A model generated the notes under the pieces. The model saw nothing but the letters and a program-made list of their open reading frames with translations, had not been told where the DNA came from and ran no database searches. Source: Acidobacteriota bacterium (GTDB lineage: Bacteria; Acidobacteriota; Terriglobia; UBA7540). From it: 16,492 nt of DNA. Within the stretch, counting starts at the first letter, position 1. Every line of letters begins with the position of its first letter. This document shows positions 8,116 to 16,492 of the stretch, one piece after another. Made by a program: the position numbers and the translations under genes. The stretch lies in NCBI GenBank assembly GCA_003171295.1, contig PMYF01000498.1:1-16492 (forward strand). The letters are read 5' to 3'.

Positions 8116-8901
8116 ATGCCAAATACAATCGCTCCTACACCCCCCAACGAAGTCGAAATGCCGGAACTAAGTCTCGAGCGGGGTAGCTACGTGCCCTACT
8201 ACCGGCAGATCCGTGACCAGATCGAGGCATTGATCAAAAGCGGAAGACTTAGCCCCGGCGATACCATCTGCTCGGAGGGAAATTGTGCGACGCAGCTCGG
8301 CATTAGCAAGATGACCGTGCGGCAGGCTTTCCAGGCTCTCCGAGCTGAAGGGTTGCTGGTCATTGAAAAAGGCAAACGCCCCGTGGTCAGTTCGGGCCGA
8401 GTGCAGAAGGATTTTCATCGACTCCGCGGCTTCACTGAGGAGATGTCAAGGCGTGGGCTCAAACCGTCCTCCAAGCTCCTCCAGATTGAAAAGGTGGTTC
8501 CGGATGCCGCCACCGCAAACCTGCTTCGCCTCCGGGCTCATGAAGAAGTCTATCGCATCCGGCGCTTGCGCTTCACCAACAAAGATGTCGTGGGGCTTGA
8601 AACTGCCCTGCTTCCCGCCCGTTTGTGCCCCGACCTGGAATCACAGGACCTGGAGAACCAATCCCTATACGCCCTCATGACTACCCGCTACAACGTGGGG
8701 GTTGAGTGGTCCGAGGAGGAATTGGAAGCAATCCCCGCGGAAAAAGACCAAGCCAAACTCCTGCAGGTCAGCGTTGGGTTCCCTCTGTTTTCCATGCGCC
8801 GCATTGCTTACGGCAAGGACGATGCCCCCGTGGAATTCACCCATTCCTTGTTTCGAGGCGATCGCTACAGCGCCAGTGTGATTTCTCGCCGCGAAGCCTG
8901 A
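8116..8901 (+). CDS. GntR-family transcriptional regulator, HutC/UTRA type
   Basis: A 261-aa regulator, full length for the HutC subfamily. The winged helix-turn-helix occupies about residues 25-93 (Y-V-P-Y-Y-R-Q-I-R-D-Q-I, then G-I-S-K-M-T-V-R-Q-A-F-Q-A-L as recognition region, and wing G-L-L-V-I-E-K-G-K). The usual L-P-S-E-R-E-L motif appears as I-C-S-E-G-N-C. A UTRA effector-binding domain follows at about 105-250 (L-R-G-F-T-E-E-M-S-R-R-G; V-Y-R-I-R-R-L-R-F). UTRA regulators commonly sense sugar phosphates such as GlcNAc-6-P, or other small ligands. With a GH38 mannosidase 390 bp downstream and other glycan genes nearby, control of this locus is likely. ATG 8116 is preceded by GAGGAT at suitable distance. 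Confidence 0.93.
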   Translation: MPNTIAPTPPNEVEMPELSLERGSYVPYYRQIRDQIEALIKSGRLSPGDTICSEGNCATQLGISKMTVRQAFQALRAEGLLVIEKGKRPVVSSGRVQKDFHRLRGFTEEMSRRGLKPSSKLLQIEKVVPDAATANLLRLRAHEEVYRIRRLRFTNKDVVGLETALLPARLCPDLESQDLENQSLYALMTTRYNVGVEWSEEELEAIPAEKDQAKLLQVSVGFPLFSMRRIAYGKDDAPVEFTHSLFRGDRYSASVISRREA

Positions 8902-8963
8902 CCTGGTCGGCTGGCGTTCACCAACTCCGGATTCCCAGTATTGAGTTCGGCGACTTCCGCCGG

Positions 8964-9000
8964 ACCGTCGATGGACGGTAACTCGATCGGGTAACCGTCC
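8964..9000 (+). other. Two mutually exclusive hairpins after the GntR gene
   Basis: ACCGTC (8964-8969) pairs with GACGGT (8974-8979) around a GATG loop. The same middle arm, as GGACGGT (8973-8979), can instead pair with ACCGTCC (8994-9000) around a 14-base loop. The 1:2 and 2:3 pairings exclude each other, as in attenuators. No U-run follows, so a simple intrinsic terminator is not shown. Apart from this and the promoter at 9168, the 389-bp gap 8902-9290 holds nothing I can identify. Confidence 0.3.
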
Positions 9001-9167
9001 TCCTCGAAGAATCGCTTCTTTGGCTTCCCCCCTGCAGATTTGGCTTCCCTAAATGCAGCATTAATGGCAACTGGCCTTCCAGGGAGGGCGCGAAAGTGCT
9101 ACGCCCACTGGAATTCCGTGTGACTTCCGGAAAGGCTGAGACCCGACGCATGAAAGGACGACAAGGC

Positions 9168-9196
9168 TTGACAAAACACAATCACACATATATACA
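9168..9196 (+). promoter_or_regulatory. Strong sigma70-type promoter of the GH38 gene
   Basis: A perfect -35 TTGACA (9168-9173) is followed by an ideal 17-bp spacer and TATACA (9191-9196). A single CTAG (9200-9203) lies directly downstream, near the expected transcription start, and could be a half-site of the putative GntR operator. The leader to the ATG would be about 85 nt. The ribosome binding site AAGGAG (9278-9283) is seven bases before the start codon. Confidence 0.7.
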
Positions 9197-9290
9197 CTTC
9201 TAGCTATGATTGTCAATATGAAAGTTGGCCGACGATATGTGCCTTACCCCTCGGTTCTGACCGTGCCCAAGCAATCCAAGGAGACAATGC

Positions 9291-11849
9291 ATGAAAACGC
9301 AGACAGCCCGATTATTTCTGGTCGCACTCATTCTCACCGCCCTGGTTTTGCTGACGCTGAATGCTGTGGCGCAGTCTCCGAACCCGCCGCCAGCAAAGCC
9401 CTGGCCCCCGAAAGCGTCTCAGTACCGATTTCACATGATCGGGAACTCACATATTGACGCCGTCTGGCTGTGGACGTGGCCGGAGGGCATGGCGGCGGTT
9501 GTCAGCGCCTTCCGCTCGGCATTGGAACGCATGAAGGAGGACCCCGAGTTCACTTTCACTGCCAGTTCCGCACAATTTTACCAGTGGGTCGCGGAAACTG
9601 ATCCTGCGCTGATGCAGCAAATCCGCGCGCGGGTTGATGAAGGCCGCTGGGCGGTGGCGGGCGGCTGGTGGGTGGAACCGGATGTGAACATCCCGAATGG
9701 GGAATCGCTGGTGCGGCAAGGGCTGTATGGCCAAAGAGAGTTCCAGCAGCTTTTCAGGTGCAAAGCGGAGATTGGCTGGAATCCCGACTCTTTCGGCCAT
9801 CCCGGAACGCTGCCCCAAATCCTCAAATTGCAAGGATTGCGCGCTTACGTATTCATGCGCCCGCAGCCGCGCGAGAAAATTCTGCCCTCCGACCTTTTCC
9901 AATGGGAGGGGGCGGACGGAACCCGCATCCTCGCTTACCACATCCCTATTGCCTACGGGGATTACGATGGGCCTATCATCGACCGCGTGCACAGAATCGT
10001 TTCGGATTTGCCGGAGGATACCAAAGACCTGATGGCATTTTATGGCGCCGGCGATCACGGCGGCGGGCCGACGAAGATCAATATCCAGTCCATTCAGGAT
10101 GCGCGCCTAGAGCCGGGCGCCCCTACCATGGTGTTCAGCACGCCGTACAAGTATTTCGGCGAGGTCAAGGATCTGCCCAATCGTCCCGTTCTAGCCGATG
10201 ATCTTCAACACCATTCGGTGGGTTGTTATACGGCCGTATCCGAGGTGAAGAAAAATAATCGCACAGCCGAGACCGCCCTCGAGACCGGAGAGAAGCTTGC
10301 CGCACTCAGCTCCATGGTGGCAGGTTTTGAATACCCTGGGAACGATTTCGCTGCGGCATGGAAGAAAGTCTTGTTCCTGCAATTTCACGATAGCATGGCC
10401 GGCAGTGCCCTTCCGGCGCACTATGATATGGCGCGCCAGGGGCATGGATACGCACTGGAAGTGGCGACACAGGCAATGTACCGGGCTGCGGAGAAGATGG
10501 CTTGGCGGATTCCCACGGAAGACCCGGCATCGGAATATCTGGTGGTCTTCAATCCCCATGCCTGGGACGCCAGTTTGAACGTTGAGTATGAGCTGGGGTG
10601 GGAGTGGACCTCTGGCGCAACTCCGCAATCCATCCAACAGAATTCCTGGCTGGAAGATGATCATGGAAATGCAGTGGAGCACCAATGGACGCAGGCCTCC
10701 GTTCTCATTGATGACCGCAACACGTTGGCTTTTCGGGCCCCCGTGCCGGCCTTCGGCTACCGGCAATTTCGCTTGCGCAAAGTGCGCCCGCTGGCGCCTG
10801 CGGAATCGCTAATTCATGCGCGGGGCCGCGACCTCGAGAATGAACACCTTCGTGTCAGTATTGCTGACGACGGCACGCTGGCGATCTATGACAAGGACGA
10901 AAAGGCCGGCGTCTTCCGCGGTGCCCAGGGAGGCGCGCGGGCGGTGGTGCTGGACGACCCCAGTGATACTTGGAGTCATGACGTAAAAGGTTATACGAAG
11001 GAAGTCGGCGCCTTCAAAGACGCGCAGTTCCATGTGCTGGAAAACGGCCCGCTACGAGCCACGATCAGAGTGCGAACCCATTATGGCGCGTCTTCTCTAC
11101 AAATTGACTGGATGCTCTATGCGGGGGCGCGAACCTTGGAGGCTCGCGTCGCGCTTGACTGGCATGAGCGCCTGAAAATCCTGAAATTCTCCTTCCCCGT
11201 CAATGTAGAGAATTCGCAGCCGACGTATGAGATTGCCTACGGCTACAAGGTACGAAAGGCTCAGGCCGACGAAGATCCGGGACAGCGCTGGATCGACGTC
11301 ACCGGCCAACGAGGCGGGAGCCAGTACGGCCTCTCTGTCATCAACGACGCCAAGTATGGTTACAGCGTGCAGGGCAGCGACCTGCGAGTCTCCATTGTCA
11401 GGAGCCCGGTTTACGCCCAATTCGAGCGCGAAATGAAGCCCGGCGGCGAATATCTGTGGCAGGACCAGGGGCGGCAGACCTTCCGCCTGTGGCTGGCACC
11501 GCATACCGGCAGTTGGGGGGATGCAGGGGTGGTACGGATGACAGAAGAATTCACCGCCCCTGCTCCCGTCCTTTACCAGGGGATTCACCCGGGAGATCAG
11601 CCAACCTCCGCTTCCTTCCTTTCGGTGGATGTGCCCAATGTGGTGGTTTCCGTCGTGAAGAAATCCGAAGACGGAGACGACTTAATCGTGCGCTGCTACG
11701 AGACGGCAGGTCGCCCGACCACTGCTACGCTGAATCTTGGCCTGGTGAATCGCCGCTGGACGGGGACCTTCCACCCGCTGGAAATCAAGACTCTCCGCGT
11801 TCCACGAGCGGGAGGGAACATTCGCGAGGTCAATCTTCTGGAGGAATGA
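9291..11849 (+). CDS. Secreted GH38 alpha-mannosidase
   Basis: An 852-aa glycoside hydrolase of family 38. Residues 1-28 form a clear signal peptide ending near A-V-A-Q. The zinc site is visible: G-N-S-H-I-D-A-V-W-L-W gives His54 and Asp56, N-P-D-S-F-G-H gives Asp166 (also the nucleophile), and F-L-Q-F-H-D-S-M-A-G gives His366. The central helical domain is followed by the C-terminal beta-sandwich domains (about 500-852), with phrases such as L-E-N-E-H-L-R-V near 520. Members release alpha-mannose from N-glycans or mannans. The linkage preference cannot be read from sequence. Export suggests action on external glycans in the periplasm or outside. The start ATG 9291 is fixed by an AAGGAG seven bases upstream and by the signal peptide. 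The gene has its own promoter and lies downstream of the GntR regulator, its likely controller. Confidence 0.95.
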   Translation: MKTQTARLFLVALILTALVLLTLNAVAQSPNPPPAKPWPPKASQYRFHMIGNSHIDAVWLWTWPEGMAAVVSAFRSALERMKEDPEFTFTASSAQFYQWVAETDPALMQQIRARVDEGRWAVAGGWWVEPDVNIPNGESLVRQGLYGQREFQQLFRCKAEIGWNPDSFGHPGTLPQILKLQGLRAYVFMRPQPREKILPSDLFQWEGADGTRILAYHIPIAYGDYDGPIIDRVHRIVSDLPEDTKDLMAFYGAGDHGGGPTKINIQSIQDARLEPGAPTMVFSTPYKYFGEVKDLPNRPVLADDLQHHSVGCYTAVSEVKKNNRTAETALETGEKLAALSSMVAGFEYPGNDFAAAWKKVLFLQFHDSMAGSALPAHYDMARQGHGYALEVATQAMYRAAEKMAWRIPTEDPASEYLVVFNPHAWDASLNVEYELGWEWTSGATPQSIQQNSWLEDDHGNAVEHQWTQASVLIDDRNTLAFRAPVPAFGYRQFRLRKVRPLAPAESLIHARGRDLENEHLRVSIADDGTLAIYDKDEKAGVFRGAQGGARAVVLDDPSDTWSHDVKGYTKEVGAFKDAQFHVLENGPLRATIRVRTHYGASSLQIDWMLYAGARTLEARVALDWHERLKILKFSFPVNVENSQPTYEIAYGYKVRKAQADEDPGQRWIDVTGQRGGSQYGLSVINDAKYGYSVQGSDLRVSIVRSPVYAQFEREMKPGGEYLWQDQGRQTFRLWLAPHTGSWGDAGVVRMTEEFTAPAPVLYQGIHPGDQPTSASFLSVDVPNVVVSVVKKSEDGDDLIVRCYETAGRPTTATLNLGLVNRRWTGTFHPLEIKTLRVPRAGGNIREVNLLEE

Positions 11850-11946
11850 TCGCGGCAAGCAAGCTTAACGCGGATTCGAATTGCGGGCAGGCAATCCAGA
11901 GCCAACAGCAAAACGTGACCCCTGTCCATGGCGAATTGCCAATTTG

Positions 11947-11960
11947 CGCGGAATTCCGCG
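11947..11960. repeat. Perfect 14-bp palindrome before the transposase gene
   Basis: CGCGGAATTCCGCG is fully self-complementary. It lies 30 bp before the transposase start, within the 140-bp gap after the GH38 gene where the left end of the insertion sequence must be. It may be a binding site for the transposase or a regulator. I could not match it, or any other terminal inverted repeat, to the right side of the element. Confidence 0.4.
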
Positions 11961-11989
11961 AGTTTTCGCTTTGTTGTTAGAATGCGGAA

Positions 11990-13071
11990 ATGCGCGATCT
12001 CGTGATCCTTTTCATCCATCTCCTCACGACCGTCGCCCGACTTGCAGGTCGCGGCGGCGTTCGCTCCGTAGTTGCCGAGTCCGTCCTCGTCAAACATCAA
12101 CTCCTCATCCTCAATCGCTCGCGCCAGCGCGCTCCCAACCTCCGCCTGTTGGATCGCCTCGTCGCCGGTTGGTGCGCCCTGTTGATGCGGCCGTTCCGCC
12201 TGATCCGTTCGGCCATCGTTCTGAAGCCTTCGACCCTCTTGAGCCTCCACCAGGCCCTGAGGAACCGAAAGTATCGCCGCCTCTTCTCGTCCGGGCGCAA
12301 GGGGAGGCCCGGCCCAAAAGGACCCAACCAAGAGCTCATGGAAGCCGTCGTCCAGATGAAGCAGCGCAATCCCACCTGGGGCTGTCCGCGCATCGCCCAG
12401 CAGATTGCCCTGGCTTTCGCTATTCCCATCGGCAAGGACGTGGTGCGAAGGATTCTCGCCCGTCACTATCAACCGGAACCGGCCTCAGGGGGCCATCCTG
12501 GCTCACCTTCATTGGTCACATGAAAGACAGCCTCTGGAGTGTAGATCTGTTCCGATGCGAATCGGCTACGTTGCGGACTCACTGGGTCCTGGTCGTCATG
12601 GATCAATTCACGCGCCGCATCATTGGCTTTGGCCTGCATGCCGGCGCGGTCGCCGGTATCGCCCTTTGCCGAATGTTCAACCGCGCCCTTCGAGGCCACC
12701 GCTCCATCCCGAAATACCTCAGTTCTGATAACGATCCGCTTTATCGTTTTCATCAATGGCAAGCCAACCTGCGAATCCTGGAGGTGGCCGAAATCAAGAC
12801 CGTGCCCTACGTTCCCTTGTCCCATCCCTTTGTGGAGCGGTTGATCGGCACCGTCCGCCGAGAGTGCTTGGATCGTACGCTTTTCTGGACAACCGCCGAT
12901 CTGGAAAGCAAGCTGCTCGATTTCAAAACCTATTTTAACCATCATCGCACGCATAGCGCACGGGCGGGGCGGCCACCAGAAGACGCATCGCCTCCGCCGG
13001 TCGCCAACCTCCAATCTTATCGCTGGAAATCTCACTGCCGAGGACTGTATGAAACACCGATAGCTGCCTGA
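11990..13071 (+). pseudogene. DDE (integrase-core) transposase, one-base frameshift
   Basis: Two overlapping frames encode one rve-type transposase of about 360 aa. Frame one (11990-12523) carries an N-terminal helical part and an HTH-like region (R-N-P-T-W-G-C-P-R-I-A-Q-Q-I). After A-S-G-G the protein continues in the -1 frame as P-S-W-L-T-F-I-G-H. Catalytic acids are visible: Asp in S-V-D-L-F, Asp in S-S-D-N-D-P-L, Glu in H-P-F-V-E-R-L-I-G-T. The switch is at the G5 run 12488-12492, where six G would keep the frame. Loss of one G, or a -1 slip during expression, would explain it. Members of this family usually have a single intact ORF, so mutation is the simpler reading. Ends, inverted repeats and target duplication could not be located. 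The apparent upstream start of the second frame (from 11881) lies outside the transposase and is not real. Confidence 0.88.
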
Positions 13072-13150
13072 TTCTCAGACAACTTGTGCTCCGTGTGGTA
13101 TCCGCTGGACATCGGCAAACTGCACTTCGAGTGAAACTATTCGCTGTTTT

Positions 13151-13426
13151 GTGCTTCTAAGCACGCCCAGGTTAGCTGATTTGATCTTGTCATTGCCACC
13201 GAGTGCGTTCCGCTACTGTGCCGCCCCTCATCTGGACAGCGGTCAACGGCAGAATCTGTCAAAATATCAATTCGCCACTGACAGGTGGCTGGAGGCCCGG
13301 GGGTACACCGTCACCCTTCCCCCCGGCCATGTGCTGGTGTCCGCCGTTAGGCCGGCATCGGAGGAAGAGGAGACGGAACGAGAAACGTGGTCACGAGGAA
13401 GCAGGCGAGGAAAGGGGAAATCCTGA
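13151..13426 (+). CDS. Possible small unknown protein in the post-transposase gap
   Basis: From the transposase stop to 13386 no gene is recognised. One frame stays open from a GTG at 13151 to TGA at 13424. Its second half looks protein-like (D-R-W-L-E-A-R-G-Y-T-V-T-L-P-P-G-H-V-L-V) with a charged, glutamate- then arginine-rich tail. It overlaps the start of the next small gene by about 40 bp in another frame. It may be the truncated end of a gene cut by the insertion sequence or by element rearrangement. No family is recognised. Confidence 0.22.
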   Translation: MLLSTPRLADLILSLPPSAFRYCAAPHLDSGQRQNLSKYQFATDRWLEARGYTVTLPPGHVLVSAVRPASEEEETERETWSRGSRRGKGKS

Positions 13427-13581
13427 GGGTCCTTCCCAAGGGCTGCCCTGCCTGCCCGGGCCTCTCCAGCATGGAGCTTGCCAAGAGGCTGGGCCTCGGC
13501 TACCGGGCGGTCCAGGCGGCGACGTCCGAGCTGTCCGCAGAGGGGAAAATCCACGGCCGGATAACGGGAAACGAGAGGTAG
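13387..13581 (+). CDS. Small winged-helix/HTH-like protein, 64 aa
   Basis: A short protein with GTG start at 13387 and a purine-rich AGGAG stretch upstream at somewhat long distance. Residues 26-50 read L-S-S-M-E-L-A-K-R-L-G-L-G-Y-R-A-V-Q-A-A-T-S-E-L, followed by A-E-G-K-I-H-G-R-I. This is the pattern of a helix-turn-helix plus wing as in small winged-helix DNA-binding proteins. Two cysteines precede it (C-P-A-C), which might bind a metal but are too few alone. It converges on the truncated recombinase gene 84 bp away. A regulator or excisionase-like accessory factor of a mobile element is possible, but that is inference. Confidence 0.45.
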   Translation: MVTRKQARKGEILRVLPKGCPACPGLSSMELAKRLGLGYRAVQAATSELSAEGKIHGRITGNER

Positions 13582-13665
13582 GGGTGCATTGAGTGGCATG
13601 CGACAAAGCAGTGAGCGGGGTACCGAAGACCAAGGCGGGCGGTGATTCTTCAAGCCCGGCCGCCG

Positions 13666-14364
13666 TCATCCCTTGGGCGGCCTTATGACGTGGACCGTGT
13701 CTCCCCAGACGGTGCCCGCCTCTCCCCATGGATTGTCCTGCCCGTCGTCATGCTCCCTCATCGCAATCTCCTCGTTCCTCACTATGGCGATGTATGCCTC
13801 GATGGACTTGTAGTCGGCGTGCCCAAGCTGCTGCCGGACGAACCCGATGTCCCATCCCTTGCCGCCAAGCTCCTTGGAGCGGAGCCATGTCGTGGCCGTC
13901 GTCGCCCTCAGCTTGTGCGTCCATACCCGAGGTTGGTCAAGCCCAGCCTTCTTGCCTACCGCCTTCAATCGGTCAAGGAAGTGGTAATCCGGCTTGCCGT
14001 TGGATGTCCCAAACAAAAGGGTGGATGGTCTTTTGGCGGCACTGCGCTTCAGGAGCCTGTCTATCAATTCTCTGCTAATCAAGATGTCCCTGTCCCATCC
14101 CATCTTGGTCTGCCATCCCCAGTGCGGCTTGCTCCGAACCCGTATCTCGCACTTCCATATGCCGGGTGCAATCTCGTCGTGTATCAGGTCCGAGTCCTCA
14201 AGGTGCATGGCTTCCTTCTTGCGCAAGGCCGCCTCCTTGATGGTGGAGAACAGCAAGTGGTCGTCCTCATCCATGGCTGCGAACAGGGCGTCAAGCTCGG
14301 CCTTCGTGTAGATGTCAACGGTGGTGGTGCCCGCAAGCTCCCTTTTGTAGTCCCGCTTGGGCAC
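13666..14364 (-). pseudogene. Tyrosine recombinase, N-terminal half missing (Int-A)
   Basis: The 232-aa product is the catalytic domain of a phage-integrase-type tyrosine recombinase. Arg lies in A-A-L-R-K-K-E-A-M, a likely Lys in Q-T-K-M-G-W-D-R, His and Arg in T-H-K-L-R-A-T-T, His in L-G-H-A-D, and the nucleophile Tyr in S-I-E-A-Y-I-A-I. Complete relatives are usually 300-400 aa with an arm-binding and a core-binding domain first. Here the frame is open only back to a TAA at 14452-14454, adding 29 residues that look like the end of a core-binding domain. The best start is GTG at 14364. The N terminus has therefore been lost, probably by rearrangement next to Int-B, whose gene starts 155 bp away in the opposite direction. 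It may be non-functional despite an intact active site. Confidence 0.8.
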
Positions 14365-14519
14365 CAGCCCGCCCCCCGACGGGATGCCGAAGGTGCGGCG
14401 GTGGAAGCTGCCGATGCCCGTGAGCTTCTGGGCGGGCAGTCGGCGTGAAGCTTACGATTGTCGGCCCCAGCCCACAAGATTTTTTTGTCAGAATCCTGGT
14501 TCCGTGATAGCCTGCCTCC
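14365..14519. other. Gap between divergent recombinase genes
   Basis: The left 87 bp (to about 14451) still read, on the minus strand, as the remnant N-terminal sequence of Int-A (Q-K-L-T-G-I-G-S-F). The right part, from the TAA at 14452 on, contains a run of seven T (14480-14486) and must hold the Int-B promoter. The junction that removed the Int-A N terminus is probably near 14450. No clear -35/-10 pair is seen. Confidence 0.3.
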
Positions 14520-16409
<1,890 letters not shown>

Positions 16410-16492
16410 GGCAACAGGAGAAAGCGGGTATTGTAAGCGATCCAGCGGATGTTCTTTCGCCGCGCCTCCGCCGACCAGCCGATGAAGCGGTC

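Noticed and set aside
9206..9457. 83-aa open frame before the GH38 gene
   Set aside because: It overlaps the signal peptide region of GH38 in another frame and starts almost at the predicted transcription start; no ribosome site. The AAGGAG at 9278 belongs to the GH38 ATG.
11881..12480. Upstream part of the long plus-strand frame 11881-13071 taken as the transposase N terminus
   Set aside because: Its translation before P-S-W-L-T-F is proline/arginine-rich and unlike a transposase, whereas the other frame from 11990 gives the family's N terminus; the real gene switches frame near 12490.
11850..13210. Terminal inverted repeats and target-site duplication for the insertion sequence
   Set aside because: I compared the flanks by eye and found no convincing paired ends; the palindrome at 11947-11960 has no partner on the right.
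13642..14448. 268-aa plus-strand open frame opposite Int-A
   Set aside because: Antisense to a frame with all tyrosine-recombinase active-site residues; the plus translation shows no known motif.

Overview
The window looks like a chromosome segment of a GC-rich soil-type bacterium, most likely an Acidobacteriota member. That is an inference from gene style: a secreted GH3 with a W-G-N-E-C-L-H-G-V-A core, a FG-GAP/ASPIC (CRTAC1-type) protein, a TPR protein of the kind often found beside CRTAC1 proteins, and a single-ORF DDE transposase family. No rRNA or other phylogenetic marker is present to prove it.

Left part (1-11849), glycan use. After a non-coding stretch with folded repeats (1-708) come a NagX/HGSNAT-like membrane acyltransferase on the minus strand (709-1848) and, divergent from it, a secreted GH3 glycosidase (2012-4285). 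The GH3 gene is followed after 6 bp by a CRTAC1-type exported protein broken by one missing base (4292-5994). Next are a small unknown protein (6194-6481), an exported TPR protein gene on the minus strand destroyed by three stops and one frameshift (6487-7987), a GntR/UTRA regulator (8116-8901) and a secreted GH38 alpha-mannosidase (9291-11849) with a very good sigma70-type promoter. A plausible reading is a regulated set for taking apart mannose- and amino-sugar-containing glycans. Two CTAG-N4-CTAG motifs, one in the acyltransferase/GH3 intergenic region and one just before the GntR gene, could be shared operator sites.

Right part (11850-16492), mobile DNA. A DDE transposase gene with a one-base frameshift (11990-13071) is followed by a tyrosine-recombinase hot spot. 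This holds a small winged-helix-like protein (13387-13581), a tyrosine recombinase lacking its N-terminal half (13666-14364, minus), and a complete tyrosine recombinase (14520-15611, plus) whose stop codon lies inside a tRNA(CAT) gene (15602-15678). A third tyrosine recombinase on the minus strand (15783-16409) has lost its N-terminal half. Its reading frame, beyond a single TAG, stays open right into the antisense of the same tRNA. At its other end it is joined to a fragment of a DUF4338 (DruA-like) gene that leaves the window at the right edge.

The most interesting structure is the tRNA gene, probably tRNA-Ile2 with a CAT anticodon, with two unrelated tyrosine recombinase genes converging on it from opposite sides. 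One still overlaps its 5' end. The other formerly overlapped its 3' side. This suggests repeated, independent use of one tRNA gene as an integration site.
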